Assembly: GCF_015221995.1 (NCBI RefSeq)
Contig: NZ_JADFFM010000001.1
Coordinates: 186,001-250,000 of the forward strand
DNA: 64,000 nucleotides
Reading direction: 5' to 3'
DNA from: Mucilaginibacter boryungensis
GTDB lineage: Bacteria > Bacteroidota > Bacteroidia > Sphingobacteriales > Sphingobacteriaceae
Below are positions 19,783-28,747 of this stretch, one piece after another (within the stretch, counting starts at the first letter, position 1; the number at the start of each line of letters is the position of its first letter). A program made the translations under genes and the position numbers. A model generated the notes under the pieces. It saw only the letters and a list, made by a program, of their open reading frames with translations, was not told the DNA's origin and did no database searches.

Positions 19783-20562
19783 ATGTACGGTAGTGTTGAT
19801 TGCAGTTTTATTCACCATCCAAACTGGATAGAGCGCCCCTTATTTACTGATGGCCTAAAAACAGATACAATTTATATATGGAAAGGCAATATTACGACCC
19901 TGCTTAGCTTTTATGAGGTTTGCAGCAACCTGCTGAATGATGCTGAGCGCGCAAAAGCCTCTACTTATCATCAGCAGGCCCATCAGCAGCGCTATGTGCT
20001 GCAGCATGGCATATTAAGGTGTTTATTAAGCTGGTATTTAGGTAGCCCCGCAGCAAATATTGCTTTTACCTTTAATCCTAACAAAAAACCTTATTTACTG
20101 AATAGCAACATCCCTTGCTATTTTAGCCTTTCCTACTCGGGGCCGGAAATACTGATAGCCATTAGCGATAGGGAATTAGGAGTAGATATTGAACGCATTA
20201 ACCAGCAATTTGAATACCGGGATATTGCGGCCCAATATTTTAGTGCAGCCGAAGTAGCTTTTATTAACAAAGCCGATAGCCCCATTGAGGCATTCTTTTT
20301 ATTGTGGACCAGGAAAGAAGCATTATTAAAAGCATGGGGCAGCGGGATTGATGATAATTTACCCGCCATACCCGCATTAAACGGAACGCATAACTCTGCG
20401 AACGCATCCGAGAACACAAGTTGGCTAACTGAAAGTTTTAATGCAGGTACCGATATTATAGCAAGCGTAGCTTACGCATCGCCTAAAAAGGAAACGGCTT
20501 TTAGTATGTTGGATACAAAATTAATAACGGCATTGCTCAAAGGTATACATAACTGCTATTAA
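19783..20562 (+). CDS. 4'-phosphopantetheinyl transferase (Sfp type)
   Basis: 259 residues. Family signatures are GVDIE (133-137) and WTRKEALLKAWG (175-186), holding the Mg2+ and CoA-binding acidic residues, and an N-terminal DAERAKASTYHQQAHQQRY-type segment. It moves phosphopantetheine from CoA to a serine of carrier proteins. No acyl carrier protein, polyketide or peptide synthetase lies in the window, so its place as last gene of the exopolysaccharide run is unexplained. Its stop overlaps the converging gene at 20559 by 4 bp. Confidence 0.88.
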   Translation: MYGSVDCSFIHHPNWIERPLFTDGLKTDTIYIWKGNITTLLSFYEVCSNLLNDAERAKASTYHQQAHQQRYVLQHGILRCLLSWYLGSPAANIAFTFNPNKKPYLLNSNIPCYFSLSYSGPEILIAISDRELGVDIERINQQFEYRDIAAQYFSAAEVAFINKADSPIEAFFLLWTRKEALLKAWGSGIDDNLPAIPALNGTHNSANASENTSWLTESFNAGTDIIASVAYASPKKETAFSMLDTKLITALLKGIHNCY

Positions 20563-21083
20563 GCCAGGTTAATAGTTACTGTAAATATACTTTGTTTACT
20601 TGATGGGTTGTATTGGTATACAAATGAATTGCTGGCGCGGCAAATAATAACCAGGCCAAAATGTTCAGATATATCGGTAAGGATCACATCATCGACAGGG
20701 TAGCTTTCTGTATAAAAACTTAGGTTATAAGGGGCGGTTACTTTGGCAAACAGGCCGTTTAATGCATCGGCGTATATGGTTATTGTAGTGTCAACTAGGT
20801 CGGTAAAAGGCCATTCGGCCGAAGGATTGGTGATATGAAAGGGGTCCCCCTCGTCTATTTTTTTTATAGTTAAAGCATCGTCGGTGATATTTAATTCCAG
20901 TCCTGTTACGTTCCCGGTGGTATGCTTAATGCTGTTGGTAAGCAGTTCGGTGACAATTACGCGGGTTTTAAAAGAAAGTTCCTCTTCTTTTTCAAGCGAA
21001 TGTTGTTCAATAAAAGCTACTACACCCTTCAGAAAAGGATATATCGTTTCCACTTTGTTATTGAATGTAAATAGATGTTTCAC
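20559..21083 (-). CDS. ATP-binding protein of anti-sigma/HATPase_c_2 type
   Basis: 174 residues. An N-box VTELLTNSIKHT (about 44-55) followed by KKIDEGDPFHI in the G1 position and EHFGLVIICRASNSFVY in the G2 position resemble RsbW/SpoIIAB-like serine kinases that bind ATP in a GHKL fold. The motifs are divergent (GDP instead of GxG), so kinase activity is uncertain. It is the last gene of a minus-strand module with STAS and PP2C proteins, the classical partner-switching trio. Converges with the phosphopantetheinyl transferase gene. Confidence 0.7.
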   Translation of the reverse strand: MKHLFTFNNKVETIYPFLKGVVAFIEQHSLEKEEELSFKTRVIVTELLTNSIKHTTGNVTGLELNITDDALTIKKIDEGDPFHITNPSAEWPFTDLVDTTITIYADALNGLFAKVTAPYNLSFYTESYPVDDVILTDISEHFGLVIICRASNSFVYQYNPSSKQSIFTVTINLA

Positions 21084-21093
21084 CGTTTGTTTA

Positions 21094-21441
21094 TTATAAG
21101 GTGTTATTTATATCAGCAATAGCCTCTGATTCATTAGTATATATTTTAAAAACTTTATCCAGTCTTATCAGGGTAAATAAGTCGGATATATCTGCCGCAA
21201 GGTTTATTACGGCAATATCTGTTTTATTAGCTACCGCGTATTTCAATGATGAAACCATTGCCCCTAAGAACGAACTGTCTACATATTGAACTTTACTAAA
21301 ATCGATCAAAATATTTTTAGGTTTTTGGTCTATTAGGGTCACCATCTCTGCTTTTAACAGTTCAGATTGTGAAAGGTTGGCCTCGGGCACCAGTATTTCT
21401 GCCACCAGGGTCCCGTTATTATTATGCGTGTTTAATATCAT
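21094..21441 (-). CDS. STAS-domain protein (anti-anti-sigma factor-like)
   Basis: 115 residues, a single STAS domain. The core NILIDFSKVQYVDSSFLGAM has the Asp-Ser-Ser motif in which Ser57 aligns with the phosphorylated serine of SpoIIAA/RsbV. In the partner-switching scheme its phosphate is set by the HATPase protein next to it and removed by the PP2C protein upstream. Start overlaps the phosphatase stop by 4 bp, so the two are co-translated. Confidence 0.82.
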   Translation of the reverse strand: MILNTHNNNGTLVAEILVPEANLSQSELLKAEMVTLIDQKPKNILIDFSKVQYVDSSFLGAMVSSLKYAVANKTDIAVINLAADISDLFTLIRLDKVFKIYTNESEAIADINNTL

Positions 21442-22580
21442 ATCAAATCTTTTTGCAAAAACACAAAACTACAATCATCTACTTGTTCCTGTGCTTTTTT
21501 TATTAAAAATTCACTTGCTTTTAAATGATCAAACGTATCCGGGCTGCCTAAAAATGGTGAAACCGCCTCTTCAAACAATTTATAATCCGATTTTTTTCGC
21601 CCTCCGGTTTCAAAATCAATAATACCATCGGTTATCATAAGCAGTTGGTCGCCGGGGTTTAGCGGTAGTATATATTCATCAAAATCACCATCCTGTCGTA
21701 ACCCTAATAATAACCCGTCAGATTGTATCCTGCTGGCTTTCCTTTCAGGTTTATTATAATACAGCAAAGGCAGGTCACCAGCGCCCGAATAACTTATCTG
21801 CGATAATTGGGTATCCAGCATTACCAATGATAAGGTGGATAACACCTCGCTTACTACAGGGTCATGATGTACTACCAGGTTTATTTTTTGCAAAATGCTT
21901 TTGGTAGACAGGTCTCCTTCAAAGATACACAATCTTACCGCGGCGCGTATATAACTTAAAAACCCGAATGAAAAGAACCACGCGCCCCATTTTTTGCCCA
22001 TTACATCGCCCAATACAATAAAAGTATAACGGTCATCAACCTGTATAAAGTCAATAAAATCGCCGCCAGGGTAGTTTTGGTAGGGCTTATGCCAAAAATC
22101 AACCCTAAAGCCATTCAGTACAGGTTTTTTTTGCGGTACCGAATTTAAATTAAGCGCAATTGCCGCACGGCTCAACTCGCTGATAGAACGCTCGTGCTGC
22201 TCGCGTATGGCGTTTAAAACATTGGTTATTTTAGCTACAATAACCGGAATGGGCACATCTTTAATAATATAATCAATGGCGTCCATATTCATGCCCTGCT
22301 GCATCAGTTCCGCATCATTCATTGATGTTAAAAACATGAAAGGGATATGGTTGTACTGGCCGTTTTCGCGCAGCTGCTGCCTGAATTCAAACCCATTTAC
22401 CTCGGGCATGTCATAATCAGAAAGGATAATATCGGGGATATCTTTGCTTAACAACTGCATTGCCTGCTTAACCGATTCGGCTTTTTGACAAATAAACCCC
22501 TCGCGGTTAAGGGCCCGGCTCATTACTTCTAAAACAAGCGTATTGTCATCAACCAATAAAACTTTATGCTGTACTGCCAT
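21438..22580 (-). CDS. Response regulator with PP2C (SpoIIE/RsbU-type) phosphatase output
   Basis: 380 residues. Residues 1-125 are an intact receiver: VLLVDDN with D11-D12, phospho-acceptor D55 in IILSDYDMPEVNG, and Lys in YIIKDVPIP. Residues about 165-380 are a SpoIIE-type phosphatase: NYPGGDFIDF with the first metal Asp, FIVLGDVMGKKWGAWFFS, SYSGAGDLPLLYY, and MITDGIIDFE. It should dephosphorylate the STAS partner in response to a phosphorylation input. Output beyond the module (a sigma factor or an enzyme) is not visible nearby. Confidence 0.88.
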   Translation of the reverse strand: MAVQHKVLLVDDNTLVLEVMSRALNREGFICQKAESVKQAMQLLSKDIPDIILSDYDMPEVNGFEFRQQLRENGQYNHIPFMFLTSMNDAELMQQGMNMDAIDYIIKDVPIPVIVAKITNVLNAIREQHERSISELSRAAIALNLNSVPQKKPVLNGFRVDFWHKPYQNYPGGDFIDFIQVDDRYTFIVLGDVMGKKWGAWFFSFGFLSYIRAAVRLCIFEGDLSTKSILQKINLVVHHDPVVSEVLSTLSLVMLDTQLSQISYSGAGDLPLLYYNKPERKASRIQSDGLLLGLRQDGDFDEYILPLNPGDQLLMITDGIIDFETGGRKKSDYKLFEEAVSPFLGSPDTFDHLKASEFLIKKAQEQVDDCSFVFLQKDLI

Positions 22581-22589
22581 AACTGATGA

Positions 22590-23072
22590 TTACGATTTCG
22601 GCTTCTTCATAATAGCATTAGCAAAAAGATATATCCCCGTTAATACAATAAGTAACGATAGCACGTCCATTATAGTAACCCCATCATTAGGGTTAAAATA
22701 AAAAAGAGTGAACATTTCAAAGTTAGGTGGGGCTGGCATAATGATCATCCCCAGGCCAAGTAACATCATTACAATGCCGATGATGATGATCAGGCCTTTG
22801 TTTATTTTTTCCTGTATCAGGTATTTTTTTGCAGTTGTATTGTCAAGCTGATGCTGCGATAACAATAGCTCCAGGTCATCCATTAATTCCAGTCTGTTGG
22901 TAACGGTGTCAAGTTCGCGAAAAGCTTCTAACGACTTTGGTACCGATGCATTATCCAGCGCCTCGTTTATTTTACCCTTTATTTGGATAGCCTGTTCTAT
23001 GTTAGGGGGATTCTTCCTCAACAGTTCAACCAACTCGTTGACTTTAGCCTCTATCAATGGCGCATTATCCAT
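22590..23072 (-). CDS. Membrane protein heading the partner-switching operon
   Basis: 160 residues. The first ~80 are predicted soluble, rich in charged residues and likely helical (ELVELLRKNPPNIEQAIQIK); two hydrophobic helices follow (IIIIGIVMMLLGLGMIIMP and VLSLLIVLTGIYLFANAI). No known domain recognised. It is 9 bp upstream of the receiver-phosphatase gene, so it belongs to the same transcript and could tie the module to the membrane. Confidence 0.6.
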   Translation of the reverse strand: MDNAPLIEAKVNELVELLRKNPPNIEQAIQIKGKINEALDNASVPKSLEAFRELDTVTNRLELMDDLELLLSQHQLDNTTAKKYLIQEKINKGLIIIIGIVMMLLGLGMIIMPAPPNFEMFTLFYFNPNDGVTIMDVLSLLIVLTGIYLFANAIMKKPKS

Positions 23073-23168
23073 TTCTTTATGTGTAATTAAATATTGATAT
23101 TAAAGGCTTAAATTTTCAATAAATATAGTAAGGCATTTTAATAAATGTATTTTAGTGTCAACTTATAA

Positions 23169-24086
23169 ATGAAAAAAGTTTCCATTGTTACAGTCAATTT
23201 TAATCAGCCCGAGGTAACCAGGGAGCTGCTGCTATCGATTGAAAAAGTAAATACATACAATAATATTGAAATTATTGTTGTTGATAATGGCAGCAAAACC
23301 GGCCCGGTAACCGAGTTGGTAACACAGTTTCCTGCCGTAAAGTTTCTATCCAGCAAAATAAATTTAGGTTTTGCCGGGGGAAACAATATTGGTATACATG
23401 CGGCCACCGGCGATTATTTTTTTTTGGTAAATAATGATACTGAATTTACCCCCGGTTTGGTAGAAAAACTTGTTGCTATATTAGACCAGCATCCGCAGGT
23501 AGGCATGGTATCGCCCCGGATAAATTATTTTGATGATAAAACATTAATACAATACGTAGGCTATACCCCTATGCAGTTTTACACTATGCGCAATGGTACG
23601 GTAGGCCAGTTTAGCCGAAACAACGAGGAGTATGAACAGGTTACCGGCCCTACAGCCTACGCCCATGGTGCCGCTATGATGGTAAAGCGGGAGGCTACCA
23701 ATAAAGCAGGATTGATGTTTGAAAACTACTTTTTATATTACGAGGAGATGGACTGGTGCGAACGTATTAAACGCGCGGGCTATGAAATATGGATGCGTGG
23801 CGATGCACTTATCTATCATAAAGAATCAATCTCGGTTGGGAAAAACAGCTGGCTAAAAGAATACTTTATGAACCGCAATCGCATTTTATTTGCGCGCCGC
23901 AACGCCCCTGCCTTTGCCGCTTTTATATTTTATATTTATTTTATGGTATTGGTAGCGCCTCGAAATGTACTTAAATATATAAAGGAGGGCCATAAAAATT
24001 TTACCAGCTACCTGCTTAAAGCTATATGGTGGAATATAACCCACAAAAAAGACAGTGCCGATTTAGGCATTAAGCTGCAACAATAA
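23169..24086 (+). CDS. Glycosyltransferase family 2 (rhamnosyltransferase-like)
   Basis: 305 residues. VSIVTVNFNQPEVTRELL opens the GT-A domain; IIVVDNGSK, NLGFAGGNNIGI and FFLVNNDTEF (Asp of the metal site) are the usual markers of rhamnosyltransferase-type GT2 enzymes, and YYEEMDWCERIKRAGYE holds the catalytic acid. A hydrophobic segment near residue 255 may bind the membrane. A near-consensus -7 box TATTTTAG lies at 23148-23155. Divergent from the partner-switching operon, and continues the exopolysaccharide gene set. Confidence 0.85.
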   Translation: MKKVSIVTVNFNQPEVTRELLLSIEKVNTYNNIEIIVVDNGSKTGPVTELVTQFPAVKFLSSKINLGFAGGNNIGIHAATGDYFFLVNNDTEFTPGLVEKLVAILDQHPQVGMVSPRINYFDDKTLIQYVGYTPMQFYTMRNGTVGQFSRNNEEYEQVTGPTAYAHGAAMMVKREATNKAGLMFENYFLYYEEMDWCERIKRAGYEIWMRGDALIYHKESISVGKNSWLKEYFMNRNRILFARRNAPAFAAFIFYIYFMVLVAPRNVLKYIKEGHKNFTSYLLKAIWWNITHKKDSADLGIKLQQ

Positions 24087-24149
24087 TTTGATAAGCACGG
24101 GTTAAGATTATAACGGTAATTATAAAAGAGCTGATTAAACAATAAATAC

Positions 24150-25325
24150 ATGGAGATACTGTTTTGGATAAGTTTGTTTATGGCCTTTTACACCTATGTA
24201 GGCTATGGCATACTGCTGTTCATCATCATTAAAATAAAACGGGCCATACGCGGGCGTAAAGTGGTAGCCGATGCAAATTATGCGGAACTACCCTTTTGCA
24301 CACTGGTAATTGCGGCTTATAATGAGCAGGATATCATCCGCGAAAAAATTAACAATACGCTTGCGCTGAAATATTCGGAAGGAAAGCTTAAGGTGATTTT
24401 TGTTACAGATGGCTCATCAGATAAAACACCTGATATTATTGCCGGATACCCGCAAATCCAATTATTGCACCAACCCGGCCGCTCGGGCAAAATAGTGGCT
24501 GTGCACAGGGCCATGACTTTTGTGGATACAGAGATAGCAGTGTTTACCGATGCCAATACCATGCTGAACGAACAGGCGATGTTAAAAATATGCCGCCATT
24601 ATGCCGATAAAACAGTAGGCGCGGTAGCGGGTGAAAAACGGGTGAAAATTGAAGAAACTGATGACGCCAGCGCGGCTGGGGAGGGCTTTTACTGGAAGTA
24701 CGAGTCGGCGCTTAAAAAATGGGATTCAGAACTGTATTCTGTTGTAGGTGCCGCGGGGGAACTATTTAGCGTAAGGCGGGAATTATATAAACCTGTACCG
24801 GACGATACCATACTGGATGATTTTATGATATCCATGTATATAGCGCGCGATGGTTACCGGATAGTGTACGAACCGGATGCCTATGCCACTGAAACCGCAT
24901 CTGAGAACGTGGGTGAAGAATTAAAACGTAAAGTGCGGATAGCTGCAGGCGGGATACAATCTATTATGCGCTTGTTAAGTTTGTTCAATATTTTTAAATA
25001 TCCGCTGCTATCGTTCCAATATATTAGTCACCGGGTTTTACGGTGGACGGTTACCCCATTTTTTATGATACTGGCTTTTGTTTTGAATGCGGTAATTGTT
25101 GCCGGGCCGGGCGGCCTGATATATAACCTTTTAATGCTGGGGCAAGTGATGTTTTACCTGTTGGCCTTATTGGGCCTGATTATGGAAAAACGGCAAATAC
25201 GTATTAAGGCGCTATTTGTACCTTATTATTTTTGTGTAATGAACTATGCTGTGCTGGCTGGTATTATCCGTTATTTTAAGGGTAAGCAAAGCGCAGTCTG
25301 GGAAAAATCCCAGCGCAAGGGTTAA
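24150..25325 (+). CDS. Membrane glycosyltransferase family 2
   Basis: 391 residues. N-terminal helix (ILFWISLFMAFYTYVGYG), then a GT2 domain with CTLVIAAYNEQDIIREKI, VIFVTDGSSDKTPDII, VFTDANTMLNEQAM and LDDFMISMYIARDG where the 'DD' is catalytic, then RKVRIAAGGIQSI (position of the Q/RxxRW motif) and three or four C-terminal helices. Same general design as cellulose-synthase-like and poly-GlcNAc synthase-like enzymes. Last gene of the exopolysaccharide region, 63 bp behind the previous GT2. Confidence 0.85.
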   Translation: MEILFWISLFMAFYTYVGYGILLFIIIKIKRAIRGRKVVADANYAELPFCTLVIAAYNEQDIIREKINNTLALKYSEGKLKVIFVTDGSSDKTPDIIAGYPQIQLLHQPGRSGKIVAVHRAMTFVDTEIAVFTDANTMLNEQAMLKICRHYADKTVGAVAGEKRVKIEETDDASAAGEGFYWKYESALKKWDSELYSVVGAAGELFSVRRELYKPVPDDTILDDFMISMYIARDGYRIVYEPDAYATETASENVGEELKRKVRIAAGGIQSIMRLLSLFNIFKYPLLSFQYISHRVLRWTVTPFFMILAFVLNAVIVAGPGGLIYNLLMLGQVMFYLLALLGLIMEKRQIRIKALFVPYYFCVMNYAVLAGIIRYFKGKQSAVWEKSQRKG

Positions 25326-25392
25326 CAATGCCTACAAGGTTCATAAAGCGTCGGCCATTAATCATACCGTACAGACCGGGTTAACCGGGCGT

Positions 25393-26922
25393 TTACTTCC
25401 AGTTGTCCAGTAATGAGTATCTTGCTTCTGTTTGGGATACTGTAGGTTTACACACTACGTCGATGATCATTAAATTAGGCGAACCACTTTTATAAGTATC
25501 CCATTTTTCCAGGCCTTTCCCATTTGGGTTTCCGCTTTTAATAAAGTTTGCAAAATAGTTTTGCATGGTTTCCGAAACCTGGTAATCATCCCGTGTCCAG
25601 GCGTACACCTTATTAGTTGCCAGGTTGCCCAGCGCGTATTCAATTTCAGCCGAATGCACCGCGCCGGGACTGTTATTTGGTTTCCCATCGGCATAGGCCG
25701 GTCGTTTGTGCGTATAATAATAACGATAAACGGGCTGCCCGCTGGTTTTACTTTGCATATCAATAAACTTCCAGGTACTAAAGGCTATAAATTTGTCCGA
25801 TGCCAGTTCGGTGGCTACCCGGCTAACATCCGCATCGGTAGCGGGTGCATATACTTTTAAAATATCAGCTGCACGGTTACCATATTGTTTTTGTACTGCC
25901 GCTGTATAGTTAGCTAAGTTGGGTTCATCTTTACCCAGAATGGCGGTGTAGCCACCCTCGGCCGAATTCCAACCAGCTAATAACGGCACATGCATTTGTT
26001 TTCCGGCGGCGAAAATGGTCTGCGGCTGTTCCGGTAAAAAATAACCGTCGATAGTCGCTCCGAAACGTGCTTTGGCTGATATTTCCAGCAATTTATCAGC
26101 CGGAATTTTGCGCAGGTCTGCAAGCGAAGTTGCGCCTGTGGTCATAGCAAATTTTTCGCCGTTTTGCTCGGCAGCTGCTAATGGCATAGGGGAGAGGTTG
26201 CCCAATAAAGCCCCGCTTTCGCCTATAGCCCCGGCAAACAAACCTTTTGACAGTGGGGAAGCCACTTGCCCGCTCACAGACATGGAACCCGCCGATTCAC
26301 CACCAATAGTTACCCGTTTTGGATCACCGCCAAAAGCAGCTATATTTTTTTGTACCCAAACTAATGCGGCATGCTGATCAAGCAAACCATAATTCCCCGA
26401 TGCATGGTTAGGTGATTCTTTAGTTAATTCGGGGTGCGCCATAAATCCGAATATGCCCAGACGATAATTTACCGTAACAGTGACTATCCCGCGTTTAGCC
26501 AATGCTTCGCCATCGTACCGGTATTCAGAACCATCGCCAGCGCTAAAACCGCCGCCGTAAAAGTATACAAGCACAGGCAATTTTTCATGGTTGGTTGTAG
26601 CGGGCGTCCAAACGTTAAGGTACAGGCAATCCTCGCTAACGCCCGCGCTGCGAAATTGCATATCGCTGTAAATGAAACGCTGCATAGCCTGCGGCCCAAA
26701 GTGATCGGCTTTGCGCACGCCGCTCCAGTTTTGCGGTGCCTGTGGTTCTTTCCAGCGTAAATCGCCAACTGGCGGTTGCGCAAAGGGAATGCCTTTGAAC
26801 GATCGTATACCGCTTGCCTCTGTAATACCTTGTAATGTTCCGTTCGCTGTTTTTACTACAGGGCCTTGGGCATTAGCTTTAGCTGTGATTACAATGATTA
26901 AGAGCAGGCATGTTTTTTTCAT
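25393..26922 (-). CDS. Secreted type-B carboxylesterase
   Basis: 509 residues with signal peptide ([15 protein letters not shown]). Alpha/beta hydrolase of the carboxylesterase/cholinesterase family: [11 protein letters not shown] forms the oxyanion hole (Gly123-125), nucleophile Ser210 in GGESAGS, acid in a SAEGGY-type segment, and His in [28 protein letters not shown] near residue 41 is the family's N-terminal signature. It hydrolyses esters in the periplasm or outside; natural substrate unknown. Converges on the exopolysaccharide region and diverges from the formylglycine-enzyme gene. Confidence 0.92.
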   Translation of the reverse strand: MKKTCLLLIIVITAKANAQGPVVKTANGTLQGITEASGIRSFKGIPFAQPPVGDLRWKEPQAPQNWSGVRKADHFGPQAMQRFIYSDMQFRSAGVSEDCLYLNVWTPATTNHEKLPVLVYFYGGGFSAGDGSEYRYDGEALAKRGIVTVTVNYRLGIFGFMAHPELTKESPNHASGNYGLLDQHAALVWVQKNIAAFGGDPKRVTIGGESAGSMSVSGQVASPLSKGLFAGAIGESGALLGNLSPMPLAAAEQNGEKFAMTTGATSLADLRKIPADKLLEISAKARFGATIDGYFLPEQPQTIFAAGKQMHVPLLAGWNSAEGGYTAILGKDEPNLANYTAAVQKQYGNRAADILKVYAPATDADVSRVATELASDKFIAFSTWKFIDMQSKTSGQPVYRYYYTHKRPAYADGKPNNSPGAVHSAEIEYALGNLATNKVYAWTRDDYQVSETMQNYFANFIKSGNPNGKGLEKWDTYKSGSPNLMIIDVVCKPTVSQTEARYSLLDNWK

Positions 26923-26959
26923 AGGTACATCGTTTAAAAGATGGTTTTATTGGGTATAA

Positions 26960-26967
26960 CAAACTTA
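26960..26967 (-). promoter_or_regulatory. -7 promoter element of the carboxylesterase gene
   Basis: On the minus strand TAAGTTTG fits TAnnTTTG and lies 38 bp before the start codon. No clear TTG stands at -33, so the call rests on one box. Confidence 0.35.
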
Positions 26968-27036
26968 ATATTTATACCTCACTTTTAGTATGCCGTTATA
27001 TAGTTTAACTTAGTCCTATCAATATTATTTAATTTA

Positions 27037-28047
27037 ATGAAACAAGGCCTGTATCTTTTATTTGTATTCGCACTGGTTTGCTTTTCCTGTAATCAGCACC
27101 CAAAATCATCAGCGCAGGCAAATGTTGCTGAACCTATTGACATTGTTAAACCGGTAATGGTAAAAATACCCGGCGGCACTTTTAATATGGGCACAAACGA
27201 CCCTTCGTTTCCTGACGCCAAACCAGTACATGCTGTTACGGTTGATCCGTTTTTGATGGACGAACACGAGGTGACCAACGCCGAATTTGAAGCGTTTGTA
27301 AACGCTACCCATTATGTTACAGTAGCCGAGAAAACACCGCTGGCTAAAGATTATCCCGGTGTGCCTGCCGAAAACCTGGTAGCAGGTTCGGCGGTTTTTA
27401 CACCGCCGACGCAACAGGTTGATTTAAACGACCCCGGCCAGTGGTGGGTTTATGTGCATGGCGCTAACTGGCGACACCCTAAGGGCCCGCAAAGTAACGC
27501 GGCCGATCACCCGAACAATCCGGTGGTGCAGGTATGTTATGAAGATGCATTGGCTTACGCTAAATGGGCTGGTAAACGCTTGCCAACCGAAGCCGAATGG
27601 GAATTCGCGGCCAAAGGGGGTAAAGGCGACCATGTATATTACTGGGGCGACGAACTGAAACCCGGTGGCAAATTTGTAGCCAATATATACGAAGGAAATT
27701 TCCCCGACCATAATACGGCTGAGGACGGCTTTGAAGGAGTAGCGCCGGTAAAATCGTTCCCTAAAAATGGGTATGGTTTATATGATATGGATGGTAATGT
27801 GTGGGAATGGTGCAATGATTTTTACCGGCCCGATTACTATAGCAAAAGTCCCAAACTAAACCCGCAAGGCCCTATAGATAGCTATAACCCCGACGAACCT
27901 GGTACTGTTTGCCGTGTGCAGCGCGGCGGTTCATTTTTATGCAGCGATCAGTATTGTATCCGCTATAAAGCCGGCAGCAGGGGCAAAGGCGAGGTAAAAA
28001 GCGCGTCGGATAATTTAGGGTTTAGGTGTGTGGAGGATATTAAATAA
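27037..28047 (+). CDS. Formylglycine-generating enzyme family lipoprotein (SUMF1)
   Basis: 336 residues. Signal sequence with Cys18 (ALVCFSCNQ), probably a lipoprotein. The FGE-sulfatase domain is complete: VKIPGGTFNMGTNDPSFPDA, HEVTNAEFEAFV, GKRLPTEAEWEFAAKGG, GNVWEWCNDFY, RGGSFLCSDQYCIRYKAGSR and DNLGFRCV. Cys302 and Cys307 match the copper-binding cysteine pair of true formylglycine-generating enzymes, which turn a sulfatase cysteine into formylglycine. Many bacterial members lack this pair, so real FGE activity is plausible. No sulfatase gene is in the window. Confidence 0.88.
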   Translation: MKQGLYLLFVFALVCFSCNQHPKSSAQANVAEPIDIVKPVMVKIPGGTFNMGTNDPSFPDAKPVHAVTVDPFLMDEHEVTNAEFEAFVNATHYVTVAEKTPLAKDYPGVPAENLVAGSAVFTPPTQQVDLNDPGQWWVYVHGANWRHPKGPQSNAADHPNNPVVQVCYEDALAYAKWAGKRLPTEAEWEFAAKGGKGDHVYYWGDELKPGGKFVANIYEGNFPDHNTAEDGFEGVAPVKSFPKNGYGLYDMDGNVWEWCNDFYRPDYYSKSPKLNPQGPIDSYNPDEPGTVCRVQRGGSFLCSDQYCIRYKAGSRGKGEVKSASDNLGFRCVEDIK

Positions 28048-28093
28048 ATAGTATTATTCTATAAAAAGGAAGCTGTTAAAATATGCTTTAAAT

Positions 28094-28126
28094 AACAAAG
28101 CCACCATTCAATTTGGTGGCTTTGTT
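28094..28126. terminator. Bidirectional terminator
   Basis: Perfect 13-bp stem AACAAAGCCACCA (28094-28106) with TGGTGGCTTTGTT (28114-28126), 7-nt loop. It sits between two converging genes and can end both transcripts. Confidence 0.85.
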
Positions 28127-28140
28127 GCTTAAACTGGTAA

Positions 28141-28632
28141 TTAGATCTGAGTATCACTATCAAGATCGTCATCGTTTAGGTCTTCAGTGCTGAAACCTGG
28201 CTCGTTGCGTTGTGAGCCGGAATTGCTGCGCGAAGCTTCCTGGTCGTGGTAACCCATGTCACTTCCCGATTGCTGTTCCTGCTGATTGCCGCGGTTACTG
28301 TCCTGCTGGCCCTGGCTGGAATTCCAATCCTGGTTTTGCGAACTCCTGTTACCAGAGTTGCCCATGTCGCCACCTGTGCTGCCCATGTTACCGCTTGATT
28401 GCTGTTCCTGCTGGTTGCCGCTGTTACTGTCTTGCCGGCTCTGGCCTGAATCGCGGTCCTGGTTTTGTGAGCTGCTGTTGCCCATACTGCCCTGGCCCGA
28501 ATTAGCTTGTTGTTCCTGGCCGCTGTTGCTGCCCATGTTTTGCTGATTGCCTTGTTGGCTGTTTTGATCTTGTGAACCAGAACGCTGATTCTGATCGTCG
28601 CGATTGAACGATCCTCCGTTATTGTTTTCCAT
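28141..28632 (-). CDS. Low-complexity Q/N/S/G-rich protein
   Basis: 163 residues, almost only Gln, Asn, Ser, Gly, Asp and Met, without a hydrophobic segment; surely disordered. Two internal repeats of about 30 residues begin SSQNQD and end with NQQEQQS-like blocks, split by GSTGGDMGNSG. Only the C-terminus (about 145-163, PGFSTEDLNDDDLDSDTQI) is acidic and less repetitive. Start at the ATG behind an AT-rich spacer; a shared terminator lies just beyond its stop. Antisense frames are also open but would give improbable Cys/Pro-rich proteins. Function unknown; stress or aggregation-related roles are guesses. Confidence 0.65.
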   Translation of the reverse strand: MENNNGGSFNRDDQNQRSGSQDQNSQQGNQQNMGSNSGQEQQANSGQGSMGNSSSQNQDRDSGQSRQDSNSGNQQEQQSSGNMGSTGGDMGNSGNRSSQNQDWNSSQGQQDSNRGNQQEQQSGSDMGYHDQEASRSNSGSQRNEPGFSTEDLNDDDLDSDTQI

Positions 28633-28747
28633 AATGTATATGATTTATTTGGTAAAGGAATAACAGGGCGGGTTGTAAATTTGTTTCTTAAAAGTTAAAA
28701 ATATTTATTTAACCTGCGGTTGATATCTTGCCGGGCGGCCATATCAA

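Noticed and set aside
28212..28546. Plus-strand Cys/Pro/Leu-rich frames opposite the low-complexity gene
   Set aside because: Direct complement of Gln/Ser/Gly codon repeats; composition is an artefact.
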